The notes below the pieces were generated by a model. The model worked only from the letters and a program-made list of their open reading frames with translations. It searched no databases and was not told where the DNA came from. The translations under genes were made by a program, and so were the position numbers. Of a stretch of DNA of 64,000 nucleotides, positions 1 to 14,500 are shown in pieces (within the stretch, counting starts at the first letter, position 1; every line of letters starts with the position of its first letter). This DNA is from Cloeon dipterum. Its lineage: Eukaryota > Arthropoda > Insecta > Ephemeroptera > Baetidae. Location: contig NC_088788.1 of the NCBI RefSeq assembly GCF_949628265.1, positions 15,066,001 through 15,130,000 of the forward strand. Direction: 5' to 3'.

Positions 1-437
1 AGCAGCCGACACACACACGGAACTGAGCATTTCGTCAGTTTGGGCCAAGAGTTGAAAGTCAACCCGAAGAAAATGGGTCTTTACACTGCTTGCTTGGTGA
101 GCGGTCAGCGGCGGCGACTCGCCGCTCCCCGAGGAGCAGTGCTTCTGGATCTGATCCACGCCCGCTGGCCATTTTTCTCCATTGTGCAAAGAGATGCATG
201 TTCGCGCCCCCTGAGAATTGTTTCCTGCCCACTCACAAACACGGATAAGTAGCGAGATGTGCGCTCGCAGTTATCTGCACTAAAGGACACAAAAGCGGCC
301 GACACAAATTTAATATGTCATGCGAGTGACACACACTCACGTAGCCGCTGCTGCTGCTGGCCTCGGACACGCGTATACATACATGCTATAGATGGTATCG
401 ATTTTCATAACGGCTCCATATCAGACCGGCTCTCCTT

Positions 438-460
438 CTCGCTCGCTCGCTCGCTCTCGC
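438..460. repeat. CTCG microsatellite
   Basis: About four to five imperfect copies of the tetramer CTCG. It is a simple sequence repeat with no evident function. Confidence 0.7.
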
Positions 461-3400
461 AGTTTCATTGTACCCGCCGACACCGTCGACTCGATGGGAA
501 ATTTAATTTATTTTCACACTCTCGTGCTAGCTGGCTGGTTTGGTCGGCGGTGTGTTGTACAGACACAGGCCAACGCCAATGCGCAATACAAATGTTTTCC
601 CTTTTGCTCCCGCGAGCACGTGATGACTTCATTTTTGCTGGATAAAACTGATGCTTTCGCACGCACTGCCCAGGGATTTTCGTTTGTTTTTGTCGTTGCT
701 CTCAGCGCTTGCGTTTTAACTGCTTTTTTACTCGCTTGTTATCAGCTGGATGGAGGATTTGGGGTTGTTGCTGTGGTTCGTGAAAATGGAAACAAAATGT
801 CAATGGCTTGCGAAAAGCTATCGCGGTTTGCAAGCGCCGCCAACGGACGCTGACCTTTTAGAATGTCAAAGGAAGTATTTAGCAACGAACAATGAGTCCG
901 GCCTCAAACTCAAAGGATAAAAGAAACTTTTTAAGTTTAATATTTCGTGATATACTAGTAGCTCCTATAAAATGTGCTTTTGTAAGTAAACGATACACAG
1001 GCAGGAAAAATTAAGTTAAGATGTAAAAATTTGAAACCCTAAAAACAAAAAGATCTCTCATTGCCTTATTGCAGATTATGATCATCATTACATTTTTTAT
1101 AAGAGATTTTAAACGAGCTATTTGATTTGACATTGCGGCCTTAAAACTCTTTGACATGCTATTTGAACAGCTCATTGCGTGCGGCGTTGCCTCATCAGAT
1201 TTCACCGCATGCTCAAGTGAAAATATACAGAGTGTAATTCTATGAACTGTGCTGATAAGATAAATTTAATACTTTTTAATTTCAAATTTAGGTTGTTTTT
1301 CTAAAAACAATTAACTTCATATATAAAAAAATTTAAAATTCAGAAGAAATTACGCATTTTTTGCAGCTCACAGCTACACGAAAATTAATATTTAAGACCC
1401 TGAACATTTCACGGTATTCTGTATAGTAGGAACGTGGACAAATTTTAATCTTGGACGGAAGAATATTCCATTGTTGCCTGTTTTTGCATTCGAACCCTCG
1501 GCTAGCTTTCGTAGTTAGATCAAATGCTATGTAATTAATACCGCATCTATTTACACCGTTATTTTATGCAAGAAATCCTTTTCATTGTACCAGCAAACAA
1601 GTATGTGATAGTGAGCAGCGCGTGTGTTATCTCCTCTAATAACACGGGATTTGCAAATCCCCTTGCAGGCAGGCGTCCTTGCATCTATAATCTCATGAAA
1701 AGTGATTGAACTCGCATTACTAACTCACTCTTTCCTGCTGTGGGAAGCGGAGCAAGGCTCATTCTTTCCTCCCTGAAGGCTCAATCCCTTTTCCAGACGC
1801 TAATATTTTGCAATGTACACGTGACGTGTTCAGCGCAGACCGAGCATGTGATAACGACACCGACCGTGCAAATATTTCTAGGTCGGATGCAAATGAAGGA
1901 AGCAGCTGATGCCGACTCGCACAAACGCGCTCGAAAAACAAACAAACAGCTCTTGGTGGTGTCTCATTTTCCCTTGTTATCTGCTCTAGGGCCGAACAAA
2001 ATGGTCCCATATCCAGCAGTAGCAGCAGTTGGAATTTATGCATTTTTCGCATACTGTAATAATGGAAAGCGCGCGTGACGCCGGCATTATTTTTGTGCCA
2101 GCGTAATCTCGTCACGCTTTCTAAACAAATAAGCCACTTCCGGACGCCTGCAGCAGGCAGTGTTTAGTACGAATATCTGTCTGCTGACAATGAGTGCCTT
2201 TTAATCTCGGTCAGCCACATACAGGATCGGAAAGCAATTGCCTCGTACAAGCTACGTAAATTTGTCCTCTTTAACCCAAAACCTATGCTATTTTCTATTG
2301 AATTAATATGCTAAAGGAACAACAACCGTCCTTCAATCGTATTGGGTCATCACTGACAAGGAGGATGCTGCGTTGAAATCTGTGGTGATTTTTTTTCATT
2401 ATTGCACTTTCAACGATGGTAACTAAGATCACCTTTTAAAAATTATAAATTCGACGCGTTATATGGAGTCAAAAGAATAAAATCATCAGTTTTTGTTAGT
2501 GCACGATGAAGATTTATTTTTTATCATTAAATTAACGAATCGATGTGTCAACACGAAAAAGAGAAATTACACCAGCTTTTAAAACATACACATACACCAA
2601 CATTTGTTCCATATGTTAGTTTTCCGGTTAGTTACATACAAATGCTACAGAGGCCAGAACAAACCCTTATAGGAAATAGTGCTGGTGAATCCAAATGAGG
2701 TATTTTTCACATTGAATAAAAATGCTGGAAAGTTACCTCGGAGCTAACAAAGTCTTTATTACGCTCTACAAATAAAAAAATTATGTTTATGAAATAGGGC
2801 TTTGGGTTGAAGCTTAAACTAGTAGAGCTTATTATAGACGTTGTTAGCTTAGAGGAAAATATCCTGCATTTTAATTCAACCCTCTATGATAATTTTGAAT
2901 ATTTTCGAAATGTCATAAATGGCTCATTGATCAATTTGTCTCATTTAAAAATGTTTTTGACCAAAAAATCCATATAAGTGAATGTTAAATAATTTTGATA
3001 ATTTTTTCAACAGTCCAATTCTTTCACTGAAATATTAGACCACTGGACGAACTTGGCTCACATCACGACGGATTAATTGAATTCAATAAGATTGCTACTT
3101 AAAAACGTAGAATCTGGATGGTTTCCTTGTTAATCTTCGCTATTTAATTTTTCACCATTTCCTTGTTAGCTCAAGTAAAATCTGGCAATATGAATAAAAT
3201 TATTACACCTGATAATAAAGTCAAAGAAGGTAAGAGTACTTATTATACGTATAATTATTTATTCACTTTACGTAACATACCAATAATGAACAAAACTGGT
3301 ACCAGGACTTCCGATCGATTAGCTGATAGGTTGAACGGTTTGCCAATTAGTGCTCTGTATATATATGATCATTATCGGCAAATCGATTACCTTCCGTCCA

Positions 3401-6400
3401 GCTCGTCACATGGTCGTCTCCAGAGAGAACAAGCAAGTGGCAGGAAACAATAATTGATTTCGCGTTAAATTGCCTAATTGCGCTAATTGCTACCGGTCAG
3501 AGCCTGGCTATAATGCCGGTTGAATGATATAATTTTACTTCTAACGCACTAAAATCATCTAAACCCCATTGAAAAGGGAGGAATATTGACATACACCATT
3601 TGCATTTTCCATTTCATTCATCCTTGAAAGTTGATTAGGCGCGTCAGCATCAGAGGAGGAGAATCTGAGTCACATGTTGCACCGTGCTCCACATTTGGAA
3701 CATATGTATTCGTGTAGGTGCTCATGTAAATGTGCAAAATGCAAATTGCGGTCCTTTATCTCTGCCTCTCGCGTGCGTCGCCGACAATTTGTGGCTGCCT
3801 GATTGAGATTTAATCTGCCTTCGACTCTGCACGGCTGTTGCGGTTCATGAAAAGCCAGCTATTGACACTATAAAGCGGGCCATTAGCAGCTTTCGGCACT
3901 CGCAGAGGCAGCTTTTATTGCACTGCCACCGATGCTAATGCAGACACTTGCGTTTTCACTTTTAACGTCCTGCCAGAGGCTAATGAAAAGAGCTTTGCTA
4001 ATTGCATGTGTGGACACATCTTTGAGGGGGCGCCGGACGGCTGCAAATGGCTGGTCCGTTTATAATAACGGCCCTGAACTGCCTTTTGCAGAACGTTCGT
4101 CGGAGACTCGGAGCAAAATTAGATACTGAACTCAAGGGTTTTAATTTAAGTCAGTTGATTTTTAGTTTGCGAGTCTTGCAAAATATATTTTTGGCTTATT
4201 ATCTTCTAATAATTAATTTATTTAAATTTCAGCTCTTTCTACTGGTGTAAATCCAAATTGGACATTACTATAAGGAAAATTGAGGCGTTTAAAGAAGAGA
4301 CAGCCAGACTGATACAACTCGAATCTCCCCCTCTCGACTGTGTTTCCCCGAATATTCGACTGTGTTATTTTCTTTTATCTGCACCACTGGCAAAAGTGGG
4401 TCTGGCCCATTTAGCAGTGTGCGTCTATCACTCGCTTGGCCTCTTCCTCTCTGAGTTGCAACACACAATCAACTTTTATATCATCCACACTGGCTTGAGT
4501 TCGTTTTCCCTACGCACTTCTTACGCAGCCACTCTCTCTGCTCTTGCCGCTGGTAAATTTAACCTCCTTCTCGGGGAATTTCTCCTGTTCCCCCTCATAA
4601 ATTTCAATACAAGATTATCCTGTAGAATATAATAATAACTTGACGTGCTTCTTTTTTCCGTCACCGCACGGCGAGCGACTCGTTTTATTAAACTCTTTTA
4701 TTTCCTCCGGGATTGCTAGAGAGTAGCGTGCAAAGAATCCCAAGCACTACACGGCGCTGAAATTTCTGATCGCAGATTCAGCTTAATACAGCTAACTTTA
4801 TTTGAAAATGTACAAATACTGCATTCATAAGATAATGGAGACAAATGGGCCAACAGTATTGTAGCTCCAAGCTTGAATTGGAACATTATGAATTCATTTT
4901 GCCATCCTCCAATCCACAGAATATCTAAAAATATGTATTAGATGCGCAAGATGCAAGTTTGAAACTGATTCTAATTGTTTTCTGAATGAATTTTGTTATG
5001 TATATTGTCTTCAATTAGAGCCGATGAGTTTCCTGGTTGGCCAGAAATTGCAATATCAACAATATTCGAAAACAGACGTTAAAACGGTGTGTCCGATTAT
5101 CGTTGGCAAAAAATATACACGATAGGCTCCCAAAAATCCATGCCACTCACATTTAAATAAATCAGATCATTAAAAATTTAAAATTCTTAAATACAAAACA
5201 TGATATTTTACCTCCAGTTTAAATTTTTTTACTGTTTTATCAGTCAATTCGGAACAGTTTCATGTAGCATAAGAAAAAGTATTTTTCAAAAAATATTTCA
5301 CAAATCACATTTTTAGGTCAAACTAGCGTGCCGCACCTATGTAGAAATGATTTTATTGGTAAACCTTCCCCTTTCATCTTAAAAGGTAATCAAAATTGAA
5401 TCAAATCTTACCAGTCTTCAAATGACAAGCAATTATCAAAATCACAAAGTGACAAGTAAAGGCATTCAACTTAAATCATTCTGCACGCTCACAGTCCGCA
5501 TTAAATATCGTTCGTCGTTAATGAATAGCTCGTTGCCGTTGGTATCCATAATGCAGCTCAACGCAATCAATAAATATGCAATGCCACAATTGGTAGCATT
5601 AATCAAACGGATTGATCGGAACAGAGCCGCGTGCACTCGCAAGTGTAGCGCAAACCCACGCAACATTTTCAGCTAGCGGCCGGCACAGGCAGACACAAAA
5701 ACATGGCAACTTGAAATTAATTTCAGCATATCGCAAAATAATCTCGCTCGCAGCATTTGATACGCACGTTATTATTCGGTGAAGTACATGCCTAAATCCA
5801 ATTAACTGACCGCTTTTAACAAGCTTTGTGCCTGCTGCTCGAAGCGAAATAATTTGAATCATTCCACCGTCAACGTCATTGCGTCGTGCGTTTATGCAAA
5901 ACGGCCGTTCACTCGCACTCGGCATTGTCGTCATTCGAGTTTAATCCACGTGCCAGCACCTGTGCAAAACGCTGCTCGACAATAAAACGGCAAATGGCTG
6001 GCATGCGGTGAATATTTCCATACGCACGAGAGCAGTTAGCCAACAAATCAATACGCGTGCTCGTCCGTCGCGCAAATATTGTTTTGTCAAATCAACAAGC
6101 ACAACGGGGGAGCACGCGTTAATTAAAAACTCTATCGAAATCAATGAAAATCATCAGCGTCGAGCTGATTAAAAAGTTCCAGTTACCAGACAGCTTAGCT
6201 GATCAAACTATATCTCTAATCACAGACCCTGCCTTTGACAATGTTGAGCGAAAAATCACCTCTACCCCACATTTTCTGAAATCGAAACACGTGTCGCCGG
6301 CGCAGATCGTTTTTTGCACCGTTGATGACGGTGCATATATGTATGTTTAGCTCCAGTCCTTTCTCGCGCCCTCCCGCGTCAATTTCCTGCGCTCGTGTGA

Positions 6401-6548
6401 TAAAAGCGCCAATTTTTTTCGGCTGCCTGCTAACACGAGACAAACTATCAATCAGTCTCTGATCTTAATGCCTTGATATTGGAGCCCATTCCTCCCACTG
6501 ACACTGATGGAATGCTCGCCAATTTTCCGGATTCTGCCGATCATTAGA

Positions 6549-6566
6549 AGAGAGAGAGAGAGAGAG
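6549..6566. repeat. AG dinucleotide microsatellite
   Basis: An uninterrupted AG run of roughly nine units, followed by an A tract. GA runs can bind GAGA-type factors in insects, but nothing here ties it to a promoter. Confidence 0.85.
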
Positions 6567-8699
6567 AAAAAAAAGACACTGTGACGAGTCAAGATATAGT
6601 TGGGCAAATCAATTGCTTAGCTGCATTGAACACCATTGCAAAAATTCTAGACTCGGATTGCTTATTAAATATTAGTGCACTGATTTTCTATTTAATCAAC
6701 CCTTTGAACGTTTGAATATAGAATATTACATTTTTATTAAACGCAATAGGCGTACAAAACAAAAATTATTACAGTTAAAGTATCAAGTTTTGCATAGCTT
6801 TGAAGCTTTTTGAGTCATTTTTCTTGCACGGCATTTTAGTTTGTGATATTGTTACATGATACTCTTTCCAAATTTTCAAAGTCACTTAGTTTTAAGTTAA
6901 GCCAAATTACATCTACATCTGTTTAATTGCCTTATTTTATTGTGTTTAGCCAAAATTGAAGATTTTCATTTTTTTTAAAATGAATAATGTGTGCCATTTT
7001 AATTTACTACAATGTAAATAAAATCACTCATAAAAATAACTAAAATAAATGCGAATTAATATGCCGGATAGAGTTCATGTGATAAGAAACAGACTAAAAA
7101 TAAGTGAAAACATGATTCACCAGGTTTTAAAAGACTATATTATAGATCGTGATAGGAGCAGGTGTATAGAACTAAGGCTGACGATTTGGGGAGAAGAGAA
7201 AAGGCCTGCTGACAGGAAGAAGTTAAACGGGAATGCTTAAATGATTAAGTTTATTCACGAAATAAAATTTCTTTTTTTAATGCAATCAGAATGTCACTCT
7301 GCTTGGTGCAAAAAAATTCTGACCACCAAGTATTTGAAGAAAAATCAACATGTGGGAGTCCTCCTCCAAAATTGAACTCTGTGACTACAATGGCACAGCT
7401 TTTGCGACGCGTTTTTTCTCCCTCAGCTTTCCATTAGACGAGAAGAATAGTTGTGTGTTGCGTAAAACGCACGTATATGAAATCCGAACCGCTCGTCAAA
7501 AAGCACAGAACTCGGTTGCTTTTCCAGCACAGAACAGGAAAAAAAGGAAGCAAAAAGCTGGGGCACACACACGAGAGGCTGGCGGGAAGCTCGGCAGGTT
7601 GCATACGTCGCTCGCAGTTGGCAGGATGAAGGAAGCCGTCCATTTTCCACTTTCCTCCTGTGCTCTTTCATTCTTGCCGTTTTCGCCAGCGCTCCGAGTT
7701 CGCATCCTTTTTGCCCGCCGACTGCTGGAGCATTATTTCAACATTGAAGACGCAGAACGCTCCTACCTACGCCGGTTCGTCGAGTTTTGTGCACGCCACT
7801 GTCCCAAACAGTAGCAACGCCAAGTTTTGTTCTCCGGCAGCCTCCATTCGTTCGTACGCGGCCGTTTAATTTCCAATTTCACGGCTCAAAAGACGGCCAA
7901 GTGGCATTGTTTGGAGTCGCCGACCTTTCCGTCGCGCCGGATTAATGCTTATCGCGACGCCTCCATGCCGGATGAAAAAAGATTATTTTATATTGCTCGT
8001 CATAAAGTCTTAAATGTTAAAAGGCTCATCGAGAGAGGGCATTTCTTCTATCACCAGTTCTAAATTGCTGGAAGCATTATAAAGATTTTTTTAATTATCT
8101 CATAAAGAGTTTATATTTTAAACTAAAGAAAAAGAAATATAAAAGAATTTCTGTTTTAGAAATTTGTTGAAAATGTTGAATTTAGTTTCAAAATTAACTT
8201 TACCCTACCCAAGTATTGTCACATCCTGGCAACGAATCTATTGCAAAAACATATATTTAATTTAACAGGCTGCAACATTTGCGATTCAATTTCCAGAGCA
8301 AGTAGCATTGATGAATATATATCAAAATTGAAAAGTATCCTTCAAACCTCAGATGTAAATTAAGTAACAAGTATTCAAAACGTCCGTTTAATAACCGCAA
8401 GCTGTTTGTTAAAATAATAAATTTTCTCTGTAGACAAAGTTTTCACCCTGTTTAATTTGGTTATTGATATGCTGACTTAAATTGATTTTTTTTTAAATAA
8501 AATACATCCGGCTCTGGAAACTGCTTTGATTGTACTTTTTTCCAATTACGCTGATTAAATTCCGTTTAAAAATCTAAGGAAATTCTAAGGGAAAAAATTA
8601 TTTTATGGTAAGATAAAAGTTTATGCTTTTGAAGTTTGTGAAAATTATTTTAATTAGCGGATACAGTTTAGTACTCCTAATTTTGGCTCATATTCATTC

Positions 8700-9180
8700 G
8701 TTGAGGTTGATATTAAGCGCTTTTAATTTCGTCTCCACTTTTTGCCTCGCGCAAACGAGGAGTGCGAGCGATTCAATGAACTTATTCGGCCGTGCTCTCG
8801 AGCTTTCGAGTGTGAAAGAAGGAAAGAAAGAAAGTCTCTCTCTCTCGTGAAGCGAGTGCGCGAGGAACACACGCGGCTCGCGATCGATCTCCAGCCCACC
8901 CGTGTGATATGCTCACGCAGCGCGCGAAATTGCGTTTCGCGGATCCGTCGGCGCGCACGGCCACGCCCAAGTACACTCACTCGTCGTCTCTGAATTTTGC
9001 ACTCGCACATACATTAACATAAATTTCGACGACAACTTGAAATTTTTCCGAGCATGCACAAACGTGGCAAGGGAGATCCCCGAAAGACCGTAAAAATTTA
9101 TTATGCACCCAGCAGCGGCCGAGACACTGGGCCAAAATAGCATGTTCATTCGGCGGCTTGTTCTTTTACGGGTGCACGTC
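8700..9180. other. CpG/GC-rich patch, possible regulatory island
   Basis: Composition rises sharply from AT-rich flanks to a CpG-dense segment (for example GGATCCGTCGGCGCGCACGG at about 8,941-8,960). A GA-rich tract precedes it at 8,815-8,845. There is no coding frame with conserved features on either strand. The patch resembles an enhancer or an untranslated exon, but I found no decisive splice or core-promoter motif. Confidence 0.35.
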
Positions 9181-12100
9181 CCAATCTAGCCAGAAGGAAT
9201 TGCTTGTCCTTTCCTTTATGTGGTCCGTCGATGCCCAATTTCATTGTCATTTCGCACATTTCGTACAAAGGAAAGGATCTGCGGGCGACAAAATCGCGCC
9301 AGAAGTGTGCCTGCGTAATATCCGACTGTAAAAATGTTTCATTGAAATGGGGTCACGAAATTGCTGATCTTAAAAATCACTTAATTAACTTGTGAAACCA
9401 TTATCTCCGCTTATTTTAGAGCGATTAGTTGCCACATACTTATTTGGATCATATTAGATATATATTGCGTGTCATATAATTACCAAAATATGCAAGATAA
9501 AATATTTAATTAGTTTACGTTTGCTTTGATTTTTCACATGGCAGAGAAATATTTTTTTGCTTAAAAAGTCATGTTTTTATGTTGGTTGTGTTTACAGATG
9601 TCGAATATTTTTACAAACAGAAGAATAGATTTGTTTTATATCCTAAATAATAAAACTTATAAGTTTATATTTGATTTAAGTTCACAAAAGTTTTAGAGTA
9701 AACTTTTCAGGGTTACGTATGATAATTTTTTCATGTTCATAAATTAAAAGATAACTTCGCTACTTAGACTAATTAATTAAAAAGCCTTTCCTGATCTTCC
9801 AAGCCTGCAAACCCCTGATTGAATTCCCACAATGTGCAAATATTTATTTACTGGTTCCAGTATTTTAGATGCTTAAATAAATATAGTTACAGTTAACAGT
9901 GAATTGGTTCTCACTCGAGGCCAATTTCATTGCTTTTTGCTTTTGGAATAAAAAAGAGAACTGCAGTTCAATTAAACAAGAAGATACAACAAAAATAAAC
10001 AGTCTTGCGAAATTTATGGTGGCCATTTTTGTATGTATTTATAATTAAATTCAACCTTTCAAGCTTTTTTAATTTGCACAAAGTAAATAAAATACACGAG
10101 GAGCAAAAGCAGTCGCATATGTATTAATAATAATCCCGGCGCAATACGCGCTCGATTTTCATTTCGGCCGGCAGTCAAATGAAAAATTCAGTGCTCGCGG
10201 CGGCTAGTCAGAGCTGAATCCGAGAGTGTTTTGGACGAATACACAAACTTGTATGTGAACCCCGTCATATCTAACAAACTATACACACACACACAGCTTT
10301 CACGGTCGGCATCATGAAATCCGTCTGCACGTCGGACGGCGAAACTGCCGTTAACGGCTTGCAGAAAGCTGCACTTTCGTGATAATTAAGCCTTAGGTTC
10401 TTTCGAACTCTCGTCGAGAGCAAAATATTTCATCCAAACTGCGTAAACACGTCAAAAGTCTCGGTGTCCATAACGTGATGCTAATTTATCGCCGGCGGGA
10501 GCTGTGCAAATATTTTGACTTGGGAGCTCTGCATTTTACATCCTCCATTCATGCAAACGCAGACCCAGCGAGCCGGCCAGACGAGATTTACATCGACAAG
10601 ATCACTTGGCTCCGAGTTTTGAGTACTCTTCTCAGCGGGATGAATTCATTAAACTAAGCAGCGCAGATTTCTCAGCCTTGATAGTATTCAGACACTATTA
10701 CATAAGCACTAAAATGTAATTTTACGATGCAAGTTTTACTAAACTTTTAAGTTGCCAAACTCCAAGCCCTCAAATTGAGTGCAATTAAACAATTTCTTTA
10801 CGGGTATGATATTACAAACTTTCTTTCGCTAAGGGAAAAATTCAATAAATGAAAAAATCTTTCAAGTAACTTTCAGCACGCACGCTGTAATGAGTTGAGA
10901 TTTACTTAATTATCGGTCTGGTGAAATCGACGTAATCATCAATCTTGCATAGTCCCCTTCGTGATTAATTGCTTGGTGTTGAAAGCTACAAAATCATCCA
11001 TCATTTTTCTTTAAGAAGCGGCAATGAGATAATGATATGTCCCAATTGCTTGCTTCTAACACGCAGGACAAAAAAAATATGTGCCCATTTAAGAAAATCG
11101 GGCAACCGAATCATTAAGTGAATAGTCTTTTCAAGCGTTTTCTTCATGAAAAGATATTTTCTCGGAGCGCATTATTTAAAAAAATTCCCTAAGAAAAGTG
11201 CTGTTTGCCCTTTTGTTGGTCTCTGCGTATAATACGCACTCTATGCCGACGAGCTTAAAAAAAGCGAAGCCTGCGTCAGAACACAGGGCAGTAAATGAGG
11301 CAAAAGAAGCAGACTTTTTATGCAAGGAACAGCAGCACTCTTTTATGATCCCTTTTTAATAATACAAGCAAGCGTACGCGTATGTAAGGAGAGGCGCAAC
11401 GCACTTGATCGCAAAAGAAAATGAGCAGTCGGCTGCGGTGTGGGTGGTCCCCTTTTATGGTTCTAGCTGCCTTTTGAGGTGGCTTTCATCGAGTGACTTC
11501 GCACTTGAGCCGCTCAGCAAACTTTGTCGCAGATCAATCGTTGCCGCTTTTGCAAACAACACTGCTTTCTTAGACACTCCGCCTTTGCAACTCCTCGTCC
11601 ATACATGACAATTCGCACTGAAGGTGTACGTAACAGCATGTACCCGGGGAACGTATGAATTATTATTTTTGCATTATGGTTGTTAACAGATAAGTGTATA
11701 TAAAAATAATAAATCATAGCTTTACATCAGGTAAACAAATATTCGTTATTTTAAGGTAAATAAATTAGGCAGAGAACAAGAAGGGCTCAGAGCAGTTAGT
11801 TAATCAAATGTTTTCCGGTATAGAGAAAAATTTGACCGTTTATAATATTTCCTTTCTAGTTCAGGTAAAATCTCGGCATAATTTTCAATTCCCCATTGCA
11901 CAGCAAATTTAATTTTCTATTCCTCACGCTAGTGTCTGAGCAAGTAGTTCCAAATTTCCGACGCTACAAATGACAATTTTTAGAAACCAAGTTTTGATGC
12001 CAATTTGTCAGGTAAAACCCTGACATTTATATGTTTAGATGTTTTTTATTTACAAATTTTCTTATGTAAAATCAACTGTAGCAGAGAAATATCATTCTTT

Positions 12101-12240
12101 TGCCTTTAGATTATTTTAAGTTGAACCTAAAGTCTTAAAATTGGGCGCTTCGTGCTAATGTGGTGCAAAAAGAGTGATGGTTGTACGCTCAGCAAAAATA
12201 GTTGAAAGTCGTTAATACCCAACGGTAAATCTTCCGTGGA
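9180..12240. other. Non-coding stretch without recognisable genes
   Basis: Mostly AT-rich. A GC-richer pocket at about 10,140-10,400 contains an AC run near 10,280-10,296 and an initiator-like TCAGTG near 10,188. I see no coding gene or RNA gene. A 7-bp inverted repeat (TGTCAGG with a 6-nt spacer) at 12,006-12,025 is too short to interpret. Confidence 0.5.
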
Positions 12241-13200
12241 ACTCTCGCATTTTTGCACGCTGTACCTGGTTGCTCGTTCCCAAGCATCAGAATTAATTTC
12301 ATGCTCGGGAGTCGAGCGGCAGTGTTTTGGCCAGCTAATTCCGAGCGAATTAGCCTCTCATCTGCATTCGCCGGCGTTCGCGTGCACGTCGGAAAAGGGC
12401 TGAATTCGAGTAGTTTTTGCCTGGCCGCGCGGTGCCCTGCAGCACTTTATGACAAATGAGAGAGCTCGGCTGGAGCAGCGAAGACAAATTTGGCAAAAAC
12501 ATCCGCACCCCTGGCCCGCCCTGCACGCGTTTCCCACTTTTGTCGCGGAACCCCCGTGCCGCACGGCTGAGTGGGTGGGTGTAATCTACTTTGACCCAGA
12601 ATCTGGGCTCTCGGTGCACACAAGGCCAACAAGGGAGTGACGACGGATCGACTTAATCTCCAGCTCTCCTTCCAAATTAACCGACGAGAATGAGGCACGA
12701 TTTTAAAAGTTAATTGCCGCGCTCGCGCTCAAAAGGCCGACAGTTGTGCAGCGTCTAAAAGTGGCCGTGCCGGGATTATTACCCTATCGTTCGCTTTTTC
12801 TCCACTCACCCGGCCGGCGGATTCATCCTCAGCCGCCGTCCTTGAGGGAAACGCGCGCAGCAGATAATAATAATGCCCGCGCGCGCCCTTCGATTCGGCC
12901 AAACTTTGGCGATGGCGGTGGAAAACACAAAAGCCCCCTCGTCACCGCACCAGCCAGATTCACGCCATTTGTGACAACGAGATAAATGGCGTTGGTTTTG
13001 ATGTGGGAAACGGACCCTGCGTCGTTTGTCTGCAAACCACCCGACCCCGTTTCAGAATGGCGTGCGAACAGCTATGAAATTTCACCCTGCCAAGTAGAAT
13101 CGTCCGCGGTACACAAAGTCTTCTCACTGACAATGAGTTGCCGTTGGCACAAGGATCGTGAGTATTGAGTATTGGGTGGAAGACGTCGTCTAAATGCAAG
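12240..13200. other. GC-rich patch, possible regulatory DNA
   Basis: Overlapping open frames on both strands reflect high GC rather than coding; none shows a conserved domain. The patch holds one of the recurring CTGACAATGAGT elements near 13,127-13,138. It could be an enhancer or promoter-proximal DNA. Confidence 0.3.
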
Positions 13201-13940
13201 CTAGAGAAATATCAACAAAATCATCCTCAAAACTTGTTAGAAGGAAAAAACTTTGACTCAACGTTGGATTAAAAATAAACTGATCATGAAATTTTCAAGT
13301 AACACAAAAATTGGTATGGTAAAATCGGAAAAAATATCAAAATCAATGGTTAAGGTTTTAAATTTTAGATGCTTTACTATTTATAAAAAATTACTGTTCT
13401 AGACAATTTAGAGAGAGGGAGAGAGTTATTAGCCATTTTCAGAGTGATTTTCCGCAAATAAAAATAAAAGCTTAGTAAAGAACATTTCCCCGAGCTCTGC
13501 AAAAGCCAACCAATCTCAACAGGATCCATAAAATCTGCTTACTAAATTGTTTCTAAAGAATTTTCAATTAATAACTATGATCGATACAAATTGTTTAGAT
13601 GTAACATCAAATTAATCGATTTTCTTCTCTTTCTAAAGCCAACTGGTTTTAAAAATAACAATTAAATGTCTAAAAACAGCTATAATTTTTTAAAATTGGT
13701 TAAAAGGTTTCGCAGGCAAATTAGATGGCTTTAAATTAATCGGAAAATACCAAGCTGAACAGTTCAAAATCAATTTAGACGAGATCAACGGGGTCAGTAT
13801 CCTTAACTATTAAATCATATCTAAATTTACCTACTTCACACACGCGATAAATTTGAATTCTACACACATCAAATTTTAAATTTATAATTCAAACAGCCAA
13901 AAATATAAAGAAAAAAGGTTGAAATTCAATTACCGTGCGA
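13200..13940. other. AT-rich stretch, nothing recognised
   Basis: Low-complexity AT-rich DNA with a short GA-rich tract at about 13,411-13,428. I see no gene, stable hairpin or repeat family. Confidence 0.6.
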
Positions 13941-13949
13941 GGAAATCCC

Positions 13950-14500
13950 TAGGTTAAACTGAAGCGTGACAAATTTTCCGTGAGACAGACGTTCCGACGG
14001 ACGAAATCGCAATTGTGTCGCACGCGTTGTGCGGGATCGGCCCACGCCCGCTCGACAGGTGAGCTTCTGAATGATTCAACTCTTCTGCTAAGCAAAAGGG
14101 AAAAGAGAGAGAGAGAGAGAGCCCAAATCCCCCGAGCTCGGCAGTAGCTCTGCTCACCAAACAAGTCGCGCGCGCGTGCAGAATTTTTGCCTTGTTCGGG
14201 TCTTGCGAATGTTAAGGTCAAAGATCACGTCTTACGGGACACGCGCCGGCCTCGCTGCCGATATCGTGTGCGAAAGGGCGTGGGTGGATGGTCGGTCGGC
14301 TTGTACCGTCGGGCCGCCGCCGATCTCGCCGGAATTATTCAATGAGCGGACTCGGATAATCTTGTTACCCTCCTTGTTTGCTCCGGCCTCCGAAAATTGG
14401 GGAAATTGCAGGATGGCGAGGGAAATGGCGCTGCCGCTGTCGAATGATTTGCCTTTCATGCGCCTGTGAATAACGCAGGCCACTTTTCAATTTACTTAAA
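13950..14500 (+). other. GC-rich patch with splice-donor-like CAG|GTGAGC
   Basis: CpG-rich sequence leads into a good donor consensus at 14,056-14,064, which would end an exon at 14,058. An AG run (14,104-14,121) follows in the would-be intron. It could be the end of an untranslated leader exon, but there is no coding frame to test it and such motifs occur by chance. Confidence 0.25.
14104..14121. repeat. AG dinucleotide microsatellite
   Basis: A near-perfect AG run of about nine units just after the GTGAGC site described above. Confidence 0.85.

Larger units (their letters stand above)
1..8700. other. Non-coding AT-rich stretch
   Basis: No open frame here looks like a gene. All are short, several lack a real ATG, and none resembles a family I know. 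The DNA is mostly AT-rich, with a few CpG-rich pockets in the first 900 bases and around 7,500-7,900. A short CTCG tandem lies near 438-460 and an AG run at 6,549-6,566. I see no transposase, reverse transcriptase or terminal repeats. It is most likely intergenic DNA or a long intron. Confidence 0.6.

Noticed and set aside
1485..1505. tRNA-like B box (GGGTTCGAATGC, minus strand)
   Set aside because: No matching A box, acceptor stem or anticodon arm at the required distance.
7350..7814. A 154-codon plus-strand open frame
   Set aside because: Composition is random-like, equally long frames run on the opposite strand, and no domain or splice logic is seen. It is probably a GC-pocket artefact.
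12006..12025. Inverted repeat TGTCAGG / CCTGACA
   Set aside because: Only 7 bp with a 6-nt spacer. Common by chance and not part of a longer stem.
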